DNA of 64,000 bases from Podospora comata (lineage: Eukaryota > Ascomycota > Sordariomycetes > Sordariales > Podosporaceae): assembly GCA_017354895.1 (NCBI GenBank), contig CP071496.1, forward strand, positions 3,534,001 to 3,598,000, written 5' to 3'. Position 1 is the stretch's first letter. Each line of letters opens with the position of its first letter. Both the position numbers and the translations under genes were made by a program. The notes beneath the pieces were generated by a model. It was given only the letters and a program-made list of their open reading frames with translations, had not been told where the DNA came from and ran no database searches. Below are positions 33,474 through 44,446 of the stretch, in pieces.

Positions 33474-34535
33474 TCAGATAATATTCTTCAACTCCTGACC
33501 TCCCAAGAATTTCCTCAGGTTCTCCACAATCAACTCCTCAGCACCCTGTGGCCGCCCACCAGCAGCATGTGGCGACAGAATCAAATTCTTGGCACCATAC
33601 AATTTGTTGCCCTCTGGTAACGGTTCAGTCTCAAACACATCCAACGCCGCTCCCCCAATCTGTTCCCCTTCCAAAGCCTCGAACAACGCATCCTCGTCAA
33701 TCGATGTTCCTCTCCCCACATTCACCACCCACGCATGGTTTGGCAAGTACCCCAGCCTCTCCCTGTTCAAAGCATGTTTCGTCGAGGCATCCCCCGGCAG
33801 AATCATCACCAATGCATCCGTCTCTTTCAAGATGTCCTCCAACGAGTCCTCACCAAACACCTCAATCCCATCCCTCACTCCCTTGCTCCTCGCCAGCCCC
33901 TTGACAGTCGCGCCCAAAGCCACAAGATGCGGTGTCAGTGACTTGGCAATGTTGCCGAATCCCCAAATTGTTACTCTGGCATCTCTCAGTGTTCTGAAGG
34001 TACCCTTCTCCCGATCTGGCTGCGGACCACCAAGGTGACCAGGCCACTTCCCTTGCAGTTGGTAATCCCTCATCTCGTAGAACCTTCTCGCGGCATTGAG
34101 CAACAAGCCCAGAGCGTGTTCGGCAACCGTCTTGTCGTGCAGCCCAGAGCCGGTGGTGATCTTGACCTTGGAGGCGTCAAACCCGGCCGAGAGGACGTCA
34201 TTGGGACCGGCGGCGAGGGACTGGATCCATTTCAGGTCCTTGAGGTTCTTGACCGCGTAGGTGAGATTGTCTTTGGAGTTGGCCCAGGTGACTAGGATCT
34301 CGGCGTCATGGTGCTCGGAGGGGAGAGTGGGGGATTTGACATCGTAGGGGTGGAGGGTGAGGGTGGGGAAGCCGGTTATTTTGGCGGGGTCGAGTACCAA
34401 GGAAGTTGGATAGAGGAGCTTCATGTTTGCTGGGGATGAGGGAGAGAAGGCTCTGGTTTTGGTTATAGATGCGAGTGATGGTTGGGCAAAGGATTTGAAG
34501 ATGTAGAGGCTGGGACGAAGAGGCAGCTGGAGCAT
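33474..34535 (-). CDS. D-2-hydroxyacid dehydrogenase (NAD-dependent), about 353 aa
   Basis: The frame is open from 34715, directly after the stop codon of the flavin-reductase gene. The start shown, Met at 34535, opens MLQLPLRPSLYIFKSFAQPS, an Arg/Lys/Ser-rich segment that could target mitochondria. The next ATG (34424, MKLLYPTSL) would give a cytosolic form. Family landmarks: a catalytic-type N-domain, the nucleotide-binding VTIWGFGNIAKSL, NVGRGTSID, the catalytic Glu in FETEPLPEGN, and His in LSPHAAGG. It reduces a 2-keto acid or oxidises a D-2-hydroxy acid; substrate unknown. The single-stop junction with its upstream neighbour is odd. Confidence 0.85.
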   Translation of the reverse strand: MLQLPLRPSLYIFKSFAQPSLASITKTRAFSPSSPANMKLLYPTSLVLDPAKITGFPTLTLHPYDVKSPTLPSEHHDAEILVTWANSKDNLTYAVKNLKDLKWIQSLAAGPNDVLSAGFDASKVKITTGSGLHDKTVAEHALGLLLNAARRFYEMRDYQLQGKWPGHLGGPQPDREKGTFRTLRDARVTIWGFGNIAKSLTPHLVALGATVKGLARSKGVRDGIEVFGEDSLEDILKETDALVMILPGDASTKHALNRERLGYLPNHAWVVNVGRGTSIDEDALFEALEGEQIGGAALDVFETEPLPEGNKLYGAKNLILSPHAAGGRPQGAEELIVENLRKFLGGQELKNII

Positions 34536-34715
34536 TAGGTAGACTGAAACTGGAAGTCGATGACTGAGCTTCCCAAATGTCGTGAGTGAGGGGTCGATGT
34601 TGCCAAACAAATCATTGGCGGCCGTTGCCAGTGGAGCTTGCCGGCCGGTGTCGGAGCCGGAGCGGAGTCGGGATTTCGGCAGTGGAAGGGTTCTGGAATC
34701 CGGGGAAAGTGGCAT

Positions 34716-35453
34716 CTACTGTTCGTCAGGAGGTCGGCCCATGCTTTGCTGAGCCTGCTCCGCGTTGCCCTCCAGCCCCGCCAAAATTGCCTTATCTCCT
34801 CCAGGAATGACCATCTCAAAAGTCTTGTCCAAGACCACATAGTCGTAATAACCACACCGCGCGATGGGTTTCGTCTTGCCAATATCCAGCTTCCCCTCCT
34901 TCGACAAGGCCCAGTCCGCAATGTGCACCCCTTCGACCTTTCCAATCACCAAGTCCACACCCCCCATCACCGACGCTCCCGGCAGTCGCAATGTTGAGTG
35001 ATAACTGCACTCAAATTTGACCGGACTTTCCCTCACCATCGGAACCGGGTTCTGGACATCACCAGGCAGACAAGAACTAAACTCCTTTTCCAAACCTACG
35101 TGCTCAAACTCGTCCACCTCAAAAGGGAGCTGCTGAGCCGAAGCGTTGACCTTTTCCCTGAGATCCCATGTCGCCAGGTTCCACACAAACTTGGCCGTCG
35201 ACTCCACGTTGCGCACAGTGTCTTTCTTGAAGCCTTCGGGCGTTTGGTTGGCAGAAAACATGACATATGGCGGGTCGAAGCTGAGGTTTGTGAACTGACT
35301 GAAGGGTGCCAGGTTATGAGTTGGCTGTGTGGACGGGGAAGCCGGCGTGAGAGGGGAGGTGGTTGAGATCCATCCTATAGGTCGAGGTACAACACATGCC
35401 TTGAAGGGATCGAAAGGCAGGTTGTGGTGGGTTTTTCCTGGTTTGTAAAACAT
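34716..35453 (-). CDS. flavin-reductase-like FMN-binding protein, 245 aa
   Basis: Single exon, MFYKPGKTHHNLPFDPFKA start. VVPRPIGWISTTS, NLAPFSQFTNLSFDPPYVMFS and FVWNLATWDLREKVNASA are the motifs of the flavin-reductase-like, FMN-split-barrel family (DIM6/NTAB type). The protein binds FMN and probably supplies reduced flavin or acts as an oxidoreductase. Length is usual. Its TAG stop at 34718-34716 is followed at once by an ATG in the same frame that begins the open frame of the dehydrogenase gene. Confidence 0.85.
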   Translation of the reverse strand: MFYKPGKTHHNLPFDPFKACVVPRPIGWISTTSPLTPASPSTQPTHNLAPFSQFTNLSFDPPYVMFSANQTPEGFKKDTVRNVESTAKFVWNLATWDLREKVNASAQQLPFEVDEFEHVGLEKEFSSCLPGDVQNPVPMVRESPVKFECSYHSTLRLPGASVMGGVDLVIGKVEGVHIADWALSKEGKLDIGKTKPIARCGYYDYVVLDKTFEMVIPGGDKAILAGLEGNAEQAQQSMGRPPDEQ

Positions 35454-36971
35454 GTTGCTACGTAGTTGGGTGGTGCAAGAAAGACTCTGATGATAACTGA
35501 AGCTTGGAAATGTCCGGAGTTAGCTAGGTGCTACCAGAAGCTGCACAAAAAGGCATAGGGTGGGGAAGCGAAAACGATCAGTCCGGCGCACATTTTCCGG
35601 GCCATGTCCACTTTCTCCAATGGAGGTGGAATCATGCTTCAAAGCTGCCCCAAGGCACCCTCAACTGGAAAATACAGTTTATTCATGCTATTTCAATACC
35701 AACAACGCCAAATCTGTATACCTACTAGACGCAGTTAGGTAGGTACTGAACCAAAGCATCCCAGTCTAAGGTACGTAATAAAAACTTCTAGGCCTGGAAA
35801 TTCTCTTCAAAGTTATCTGCGGACTCGAAAGAAGCCTTGATCCAAATGCAAGACTACTCGATAGAGCTTGGAATGACGACTGCAGAGGTAGGCGAGCTGA
35901 TTTGCGATATGCTTGTGTATGGTTGTGGTGCGTCTGAAGAAGTAGAGGAAGACTGGTGAGACCAGTTGACAGATGATAGTTACAAAATAAGCCTGAAATC
36001 CATGGTGATGTGAACTTTTGGACTTCAGCTTCATTTATGTTCTTCTGAAATGGGGGTGCTTCTATCCCGGCCTACCCGTGAATAAGGACTTCATACACTT
36101 TAAAAGATAATTAACACACCTTTAAGAAAGCCAGCATGCCTCAAAAGATTGTGAATAGGCCCTGAATACCTAATACCTAGTGAACTGACCTATTCTTGTT
36201 TGAAAAAATGTAAAATTCACGTTGGAGTGTTTTGTGTGCCTTACCAGGTAGTTAAGGTACCTACCCACCTAGGTATGATTATTTTGATCAGGGTGTGTTT
36301 ATACATCCAGCTGTTAGACGGGTGCCCATGAGTTATCTACCTTAGGTGCCTAGGTACCCAGATTGCTGCTACCGAATCCCTAGTGTCTGAAGTTATTTTG
36401 GGTTGTTTCAGCATTCGTCAACTGTTGATCAGAGACGTAAATTCCACGGTGAACTGCGTAAAGGGGCCATTTGACACTGTACTGGCAGTAGGCCACGTCT
36501 TAGTATGTGCCTCTGATTGGACGTAGGCTTGAAGTGACTGCGGGGGCGGGAAGAGCGATAAATGGACCTGTGGCCTGTGTCGCCTTCTATTTCGGTTGTC
36601 TAGACTTTTGGCCAGAACACCTAACCCTGCCGGCGCACCCAGCTCAGGGCAGCGCCGCTTTCTCAATGCCAACGATAGCCATACCTATCTTCAATCACGA
36701 GCATATTACTTTCACCTGCACTCCCGAGAAGTACTCTCAGCTCTTCTTGGCTGCAAGCAAGACAAACCCGCAATCCACAACCCAAACCTTTGGTCAGGGG
36801 CGGTTGCGCAAGCCAGATCAAACCCTCGTTCATCACCAATGTACGAAGACCAAGATACCTTGAACGGCACTTTTACAAATCATCATCACCGCAACAAATG
36901 CCCACCGATAGAGCTCTCCGAGTCAAGCTTGCTAAACGCACTGTGGAATCGAAGCATAACCGCGAACCTGA
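35454..36971. other. AT-rich intergenic stretch with TAGGTA motifs
   Basis: No convincing gene. Locally AT-rich at 36040-36300. It contains ACCTTAGGTGC-TAGGTA clusters (36250-36276, 36341-36360) related to those at 31994-32024. A 65-codon plus frame from 36667 (MPTIAIPIFNHEHI) is protein-like but unsupported; it could be an upstream exon of the next gene. Confidence 0.35.
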
Positions 36972-37638
36972 ATGGGATCTCCATGGGGCGACGCATGGCG
37001 TAAATACTTGGAAGTTTCAGCCGCCGGCTGGAGAACTCTAGAGATTCGAATTCTGCTTTTGATATCCGACGCTGGCCCAATCACTTCTGCTCGGGACATG
37101 AAAGCCCTCTTGGGTTTGGAATCACCACCTCCCATTATGAGCGGCACATTGAGCTCCATCGCGAATATATGGGAGGCTCAAGACGAAAGTGAGGATTCTG
37201 ATTGCAGTACGTGCGAGGTACAGGTATGCATGCTTCTTTTGGAAGATGTGCAGCTCCTGAAGGACCTCACAGAGCACAACAAAGGGGTCTTATGTTGTTT
37301 TAATGTTGCCTCAGACAACAGATTGGCAGGCACATCTGAAACCCGAAGTAAAGCAAACACGCAGACTTCTCAAGGTCGAAAAGGTCTTGGAACAGCCGAA
37401 TGGCAGCCATCCAGATGGTTCACCCCGCCCTCTTTCTGTCTGGCATGCTGGAAACCACGACACACCAGGGCGGTGGGAACCACCTCGACGCCATGTTCCT
37501 ATTCTCATATCTGATGACGGTCCAATTACATCGGCTAAGCAGTTGCGGTCGTGGGTACGCGGGATGGAGTCAAAGGCCACCACGGTCGAGGTAGTGAAGA
37601 AGCGGTACCATATTCAGGAGACTGGCGATGAAACTTAG
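36972..37638 (+). CDS. unrecognised gene with a duplicated LISD-GPITSA module, about 191 aa
   Basis: The proposed exons are 36972-37223 and 37315-37638, joined in phase 0 by a 91-nt intron with GTATGC donor and TTGCCTCAG acceptor. The product contains the same module twice. One copy is at about residues 19-50 (GWR..., ILLLISDAGPITSA, ...GLES). The other is at about 141-172 (GRWEPP, PILISDDGPITSA, ...GMES). In the 12 best-aligned codons 10 amino acids are identical and 7 of those codons differ only synonymously, which argues for selection on protein. No signal peptide or membrane helix. The family is unknown to me. The 5' end may lie further upstream. Confidence 0.45.
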
Positions 37639-37878
37639 CTTGATAGAGTACAAGTCTGTCTCGTCACCCAAAGAGACATGGATAAACTTGGCACCGTCGC
37701 TGTATGCAGAGAGACGGTGGACGAAGGCGTTTGACTTGATGGCGCGATCTGCCCCTTGGTGATAGTGAAGGAAAGAAAGGAGGAGGCCGAATAAGTAGCA
37801 CCAATGTAAGAAGCGACCTTGAAGCCATGCAGCAGTTCCCGGGGAGTAGTTGTGGTTAATTTGGATGCGATCTGTGTC
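37570..37878 (-). other. M-less open frame, possible exon or gene relic
   Basis: A 102-codon frame with no early Met runs from a TAG/acceptor-like AG at 37879 to a TGA. It includes AWLQGRFLHWCYLFGLLLS and SNAFVHRLSAYSDGAKFIHV, which look like real protein. It overlaps the tail of the plus-strand repeat gene. A competing minus frame (37635-38096) is Ser/Thr-rich and looks like its shadow. It could be the last exon of a gene starting near 38.1 kb or a decayed gene. Confidence 0.25.
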
Positions 37879-38750
37879 CTACCTCTGCGGAATGATGTCT
37901 TAGTATACCTACCCGCACAAACGAGGTTGGCAGCGAGTATCAGACATGATGGAAATGACGATTTCCAAGAGCAGTGAAAGGAAAACGGAGGAAGGCGGTT
38001 TGCTGCGACCCAGATAGAGCACGATAGGGCTGACATATACTGACTGGAACGCCTTGGATACGGATACGCGTATAGCACTTCCGCGTGTCGAAGCATTCAA
38101 TGGTGCAGGGGGCTGCGCCCCTTTTTATGCCCCTTGACCCTCTCAGGTTGAGCACGACACCAAATGAGCTGCGTCCAAGCAGGCATTCACCATGCGGCTG
38201 CATCCGCAATCCAACGTCTGCAATGCAACTTTTTGCTAGATCCCGAGCTGTCGGGAAGCATCAAACCACCAGAAAGGGATCTTCTTTGATGGACCTACCC
38301 GATAAAGTGGTTCCGTACCCTGGTAGCTTACCCACGTCCCTATACGCGTATAGCGGCGGAACATGCCGAGCAGCGACACCACTACTGGAAAGCCGCCCAA
38401 CCTGGTAATGTCTTGTCGGCTATCGAATCTGCGCCTTGAGGGTGGATATGCCGGAGGTTGTTTTGCATTGGATCTGGGAATACGTGGACACGTAATCCAC
38501 AGGTTGGTTGGTTTCCTTCCTGCGAAGGCTGCCGAACCCTTGTACGAGTGAGGCATGGACGGAACCTGAGAATATATACGCTGGTCCACTCGACCTGTGT
38601 CTTTTCCCTTTTCCCCATATCCAAACAAACCGTTAGCTTTTCAGAGCATCCATCGCCTGTTGTTACCTAGATACCTACTCTTCTCAGGTGCCGGACTCGA
38701 CTCCTCATAGTTCCCATCCAGCTCTCTCTCTCAGCCACTCTACCTGAAGC
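37879..38750. other. intergenic region with ACGCGT palindromes
   Basis: Contains two copies of ATACGCGTATAGC (38064 and 38342), a GGGGGCTGCGCCCC hairpin at 38107-38120, and the promoter of the RTA1-like gene. No supported gene. Confidence 0.4.
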
Positions 38751-39823
38751 ATGGCCGATGCAGGGGAACTTCCAGAGTACAGACTCTACGACTACGATCC
38801 CAACCTACCCGCCAATGTTGTGTTCACCGTCCTGTTTTCGATCGTCACCATCGGCCAGTTCTACTTTTTGATCCGCAAGCGAACATGGTACTTTCTCGCT
38901 TTTGCGATTGCCTGTCTGTGTAAGTGCTTCTTCATCGTACACTTACCAAGTTCTCCGGGACATGGTGCCGTTGGTATATGCTAACATACCCAAAGTCGAA
39001 GCAGTAGGCTATGCCGCGCGTTGCGTTGCCGTTAAAGAAGCTCCGAACTTCACACTCACCCCGTTCCTGATACAAACCCTGCTCATCTTGCTCGCCCCAG
39101 CGCTGATGGCAGCGTCTATCTACATGGTGCTCGGGAGGTTGATCAGACTTCTAGACGCACACGAGTACGCAATTGTGCGGACAAACTGGCTGACCAAGAT
39201 ATTTGTTGTGGGGGACGTGTTGAGTTTCATGACGCAGAGCGCTGGTATGTTTTGTTGCTGTGTTTTGCTTCCCACCTGGACTAACGAGTGGGTGATGTGT
39301 AGGTGGAGGATTGATGGCCCAAGCCAAGACGCCGGATGCCATGAAGCAAGCTGAAGGGATTGTGCTCGGTGGCCTTGCGATTCAGATTGTGTTCTTCGGC
39401 ATGTTCATCGTCACGACGATCATATTCCACAGAAGAATTTTGAAGCGTCCAACCGAGAGAAGCCTCAGGGTGGAAGGGCCGTGGCGGCAGCTGATTCTGG
39501 CGCTGTACATCAGCTCGGTCTTGATCATGGTCAGGTCAGTATTCAGGATGATTGAGTTCGGGGCGGGAAAACAAAGCATCCTGATGCAAAAGGAAGTTTT
39601 CTTGTTGGCCCTGGATGGAGTGCTGATGTTCTTGGTCGGAGTGGTATTTCTGTGGAAGTTTCCGGGCGATGTTTTGGTGGGGTATAAGGAGGTGTGGCAG
39701 ACGACAGATGAAGAGACGCTGGGGAGTCGCGGAGAGGGGATTCCCATGGTGGCTGGAGGTAAAACCGCATATCAAGGGGTACGGAGCGGAGAACACGGGA
39801 GGTACTCCACCTCAGTCCGGTAA
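38751..39823 (+). CDS. RTA1-like seven-helix membrane protein, 312 aa
   Basis: Three exons: 38751-38919, 38996-39244 and 39303-39823. Both introns break codons in phase 1 and restore frame. Family landmarks are clear: YDPNLPANVVF near the N-terminus, FEAVGYAAR across the first junction, LIQTLLILLAPALMAASIYMVLGR, FVVGDVLSF, GGGLMA, QIVFFGMF and the RSVFRMIEF motif before the last helices. Fungal RTA1/RSB1/RTM1 proteins are plasma-membrane proteins linked to lipid translocation and resistance to toxic lipids or azoles. The C-terminal tail is short and hydrophilic. Confidence 0.9.
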
Positions 39824-40437
39824 AAAGACCGGAAGACACGTGTTGGCAGAGACATTTGTTCGGGCAACGGGACTAGAAGGACAAGAAGCCTATGGCGTTA
39901 GAAGAGAGGTTGGGTTTATCAGTTTTGCATGTTTTAGGTAGAAGGCGTTATTGATGATTGGTTTCCTCATCTCTAAATTGATGTCATGATACCCCGCGGG
40001 AGCATGTGAATCCACAGCTTCCTTGTGGAATAGGTTGCGACAAACTGCCTGAAGGAGAGTTGCGGAACGGGAAAGCGGTGAGGTGAAAAGGAGGGGCAGA
40101 CAGAGAAAAAAAAGGTTTGGACCCCTCTTTTGCGCGTGCCTGGGTGCCCCGCACTGAAATGCGCCCCCCGCTAAGCAATCTCTTATCAGTTCCACCTCCA
40201 CACTGAAAATGGTAGAAAATCTGATTTTTTTTTCTCATTCTCGTCGGTGGTGGCCCAGGACATTCCCTCCTCCTTCCCACAAACCCACCATCTCCCTCAC
40301 TGCCCACCTTCCCAGGCGGAGACCGTCTCTTGACTTTTCTTTTTATTCCCCTTCCCCTTCGCCCTCCTTCTGTTTGTTGATACCCATTTCCATTGCATTT
40401 CTCTTTCTGTTTTTGTTTGTCATTGCCTGGCTGCACC
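39824..40437. other. intergenic, promoter of KAP123
   Basis: Pyrimidine-rich just before the importin start codon (40220-40430), as usual for strongly expressed fungal genes. No gene supported. Confidence 0.4.
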
Positions 40438-43400
40438 ATGGACAAGCAAACGTTGGTGGGCCTCCTCGTGGACTCACAAGTCCGTAAGTTTCCCTTTCCC
40501 GATAATCCCCTTCTTCATTTTTTTTTTATCTCCTGCTAACCTTTGTGCCCTGACAGCCGATACCCAGAGAGTCAAGGCCGTCACGGCTGAGCTCCAACAA
40601 AACTACTTCAAAGACCCCCAGTCGCTCCTCCTCCTGATCGAGATTGTTGCGACACACGAGGACCCCAATGTTCGGCAGCTCGCCTCGGTCCAGGCCGCCC
40701 GCCTGGCCGTCAAGCACTGGGAAAAGGTCGCCGCAGAACAGAAGGGCCAGGTCCGCGAGGCTCTCGTCCAGGCTGTCATGAGAGAGCAGCTCGCCAGAGC
40801 CCGCCATGCCGAGTCCCGTCTCGTCGCCGCCATCGCTGCCCTTGATCTGGAGGATGGCCAGTGGCCCGACCTGGTGCCTTCGCTGCTCAACTTGGGCGCC
40901 AATGCCGATGTCACACAGCGTGAGATTGGCTCCTTCATCATCATGAGTGTTCTCGAGGAGAACCCAGTCGCGTTTGCCGACGACATGATGAAGTTGCTCG
41001 AGCTTTTCAGCCATACCCTTCGTGACTCGGCCAGCGCAGAGGTTCGCATCAACAGCATGATGTCGGTTGGCGCCATGCTCATGCTTTTCGAGCCTCTCGA
41101 GGATGAGGAGAGTGTCGCCAAGCTCCAGACCCTCATCCCCGCCATGGTGGATGTGCTCAAGGATGCTGTCACGGCCCAGGACGATGAGAAGATAACCAAC
41201 GCCTTCGAGGTCTTCCAGCAATTCCTGGCTTATGAGTCCGCGTTACTTGGCAATTATCTCAGGGACCTGGTCCAGTTCATGATCGATCTCGCGGCCAACA
41301 AGCAGGCGGACGATGACGTTCGCTCCCAGGCCATCTCCTTCCTGGTTCAGACTGTTCGCTACCGCCGCATGAAGATCCAAGGCATGAAGGGCATGGGCGA
41401 GCAGCTCACACAAAAGAGCTTGTTGATCCTCACCGAGATTGACGATGACGAGGATGAGGACGAGATGTCCCCTGCCCGCTCTGCTCTCTCCTTGTTGGAC
41501 GCACTGTCGAGTGATCTCCCGCCTCGCCAGGTCATTGTCCCTCTGCTTGATGCGCTTCCACAGATGACCAGCCACGCCGAGCCAGGGTTCAGAAAGGCCG
41601 GTGTCCTTGCCCTCGGCAACGTGGTCGAGGGTTCCCCGGATTTCGTCGCCTCCCAGATCCAGTCCATCATGCCATCTGTCATCGCCCTCCTGAACGATAA
41701 CGATGTCGGTGTTCGTCACACGGCTTTGATTGGCCTTGCCCACCTTGCCGACGAGATCGCCGAGGAGCTTATTCCCTTCAACGAGGCTATCATGACCGGT
41801 CTAGTCAAGAACCTCCAGGCTGCCACTGCCGAGACTCAGGACCAGTCTCTTGCCAAGAAGAATATCGAGATCATCCGCTCCGTTTGCGGTGCTCTTGACG
41901 CCATGTCTGACGCCCTCGAATCCGACTTCATGAAGCAATACTCTGGTGAGCTTATTGGCCTCATCGGCGGTCTTATCAACCACAACAATCACAAGGTCAA
42001 GATCGCTGCCTCTGGCGCCCTGGGTGCCATTGCCGAGTCTCTGGGCTCCGACTTCAAGCCTTCTTTCGAGACGATTGTCCGTGCTCTTGCCCCTTACCTC
42101 CAGATCAAGAGCTCCGAGGATGACTTGGCTGTACGCAGTGGTGTCTTGGATGCCATGGCTCGCATGGCGGTATCCGTCGGTGCCGAGGCTTTCCAACCAT
42201 ATGTGGTGGACATCATGCAGTCAAGCCACGAGGGACTCCACCTCGATAACACCCGCCTCAGGGAGTCCAGCTTCATTCTCTGGAGCAGCTTGGCCAAGGT
42301 CTACGGAAAGGAGTTTGCGCCCTTCTTGCCTGACGTTTTCCAGGCCCTTTTCAACAGTCTCCAGTTGGAGGAGGAGGAAATGGTCCTCAAGCTGAGTGAG
42401 GAAGAGAAGGGAATCGTCGGCACCGATGACGACATCATCGCCGCTGGTAAGAAGATCAAGATCAAGGATCTCGAGGATGAGGAGAACTTCATGGAGGAAG
42501 ACGATGATGACGATGAGTGGGACGAGATTGGTGTTTCTCTCGAGGCGCTGGAGAAGGAGGTTGCTCTTGAGATCCTCGGTGACCTGCTCACCCACGCTTG
42601 CGGCCCTGCCGAGATTGCCCAGTACCTCGAGAAGTCGATCGAGATGGTCGCCCCTCTCGCTGAGCACTCGTACGAGGGCTGCCGCAAGTGCGCTATTTCC
42701 ACCTTGTGGCGTGCGTATGCGCGTGTCTGGCAGCTCATGGAGCAGGAGACTGGCAGCAGCTGGGAGCCCGGTCTTCCCCTCAAGCAGGCCCCCACCCAAA
42801 CCATTGTCAAGCTTGGCGAGATTGTCACCAAGGCCACCAGCGCCATCTGGCAGCAAGAAGCCGACCGGTATGTACTTCCCAGCGTTCACCCTACTTTTCC
42901 CTTCCATGATGACCACACTACGTTTAACCCAGCTCACTCAGACGCATTTAATGCGGATGCTGAGATGGCGTATTATCTACTCCTGATTCCTTTTCATCAC
43001 TTCGTCCGTTTGGCAGTTTTGGTTGCAATCAGAGGCTAACATGTATGAACCAAGGTCTGTTGTTACCGACATCAACCGTAATGTTGCGGCCACTCTCAAG
43101 ACCTGTGGACCGGCTATTATTGCCGACAACGTCTTCCTGACCGAGACCATCACTGCCGTTGGTGCCATCATCACTCGCTCCCACCCCTGCCAGCAGGATC
43201 TTGGCGATGACGACGAGGAGCAGGAGGTGCTGGGTTCATCCGAGTACGACTGGCTTGTTATTGACACGGCCCTTGACGTCGTGATTGGCCTTGCTATTGC
43301 CCTCGGCCCTGACTTCAACGAGCTCTGGAAGATCTTCGAGAAGCCCATCCTCAAGTTCGCCGGTTCCGAGGCCGAGAACATTGAGAGGTCCACCGGCGTC

Positions 43401-43991
43401 GGCGTCATTGCTGAGTGCGCTGCCAACATGGGCGAGACTGTTACCCCCTACACCGAGAAGCTTCTGAAGCTACTTCTCAAGCGCTTGTCGGATACGGACC
43501 AGGAGACCAAGAGTAATGCTGCGTATGCTGTTGGACAGCTCATCTTCAGTTCCACGGCTTCCAACATCTACCTTCCTCACTACCAGACCATCCTCCAAAA
43601 GCTTGAGCCCATGCTCCAGATCCCAGAGGCTCGCATCAAGGACAATGCTGCTGGCTGCCTCTGCCGCATGATCATGGCTCACGCTGACCAAGTTCCTCTT
43701 CCTCACGTCCTCCCTGCTCTTGTCGGTCTCCTGCCGCTGAAGGAGGACTTTGAGGAGAACACGCCTGTCTACCAGTGCATCAGCAAGTTGTTTGAGCTGA
43801 ACGAGCCTACCATCCAAGGCCTCGCCCCCCAGCTTATTCCCGTGTTTGAGGCTGTCCTCAGCCCTCCCGCGGATCAGCTCGACGACGAGACCCGCGAGAT
43901 TGTTCGCCACATCGTCCAAGGACTGTTCAAGCTCAACCAGGGACTGTTTAACAACCACCCAACCGTCTTGCAGTTGGCTGGTCTCGCTTGA
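40438..43991 (+). CDS. KAP123: importin beta family karyopherin KAP123/importin-4, 1097 aa
   Basis: Exons 40438-40483, 40557-42867 and 43055-43991. Exon 1 encodes MDKQTLVGLLVDSQV, and the 73-nt intron restores frame at P-D-T-Q. The second intron is long for this genome (187 nt). The protein is built throughout of HEAT repeats and contains the N-terminal RanGTP-binding region (QLASVQAARLAVKHW). It also has the acidic loops DDDEDEDEM and EEDDDDDEWDE, and the segment LEALEKEVALEILGDLL typical of Kap123/IPO4. It carries ribosomal proteins, histones H3/H4 and other cargo into the nucleus. Length equals the family norm. Confidence 0.92.
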
Positions 43992-44446
43992 GCTGGTGAT
44001 GCTAGGCAGATGAGGTGTCCGGGCGTTTGATGCATAGCGTGGAATGGGTGGATGTTTTTTTTAATGGTTTCCATCGTCAGCACTTTGTGCTATGAGTTTT
44101 CTGACCTGATGACATGGGACAAGGGAGGGTTATTAGGCGCACAGGTTCGGCGGAGGCTCTGGGTTTATATAAAAAGTTTTGGCCAAGCAGGCAATCCACT
44201 TGTTAGGAATCGATGTTATACTTTTGTAATCTGCTTTCAGTCGAGGTTGTCTTGCCAGCCGAAGTTGGTAGCGTAAAGCTGATCAGGCCTACTTCTTGAT
44301 ATTCTGTGTCTTTGAGTTCATGCTGGGGTTAGCTGGAGAGCAAAAGGAGGAACGCTCATGATGATGGCGAATTGTCCTCTTTCGACCTGAGACCTGTCAG
44401 CCAAAACAAAGAGCAAAAGAAATGCTTGGAACATATGCTCCATGTT
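43992..44446. other. KAP123 3' flank and intergenic
   Basis: No gene seen. T-rich segment near 44051 may be 3' UTR. Confidence 0.4.

Noticed and set aside
36790-37041. Frameshift inside copy 1 of the repeat module
   Set aside because: A neighbouring frame looked alignable to copy 2 up to W.FQPP, but the frame from 36972 aligns through GWR-LISD without any shift, so no frameshift is needed.
42221-42937. 238-codon minus-strand frame
   Set aside because: Antisense shadow of KAP123.
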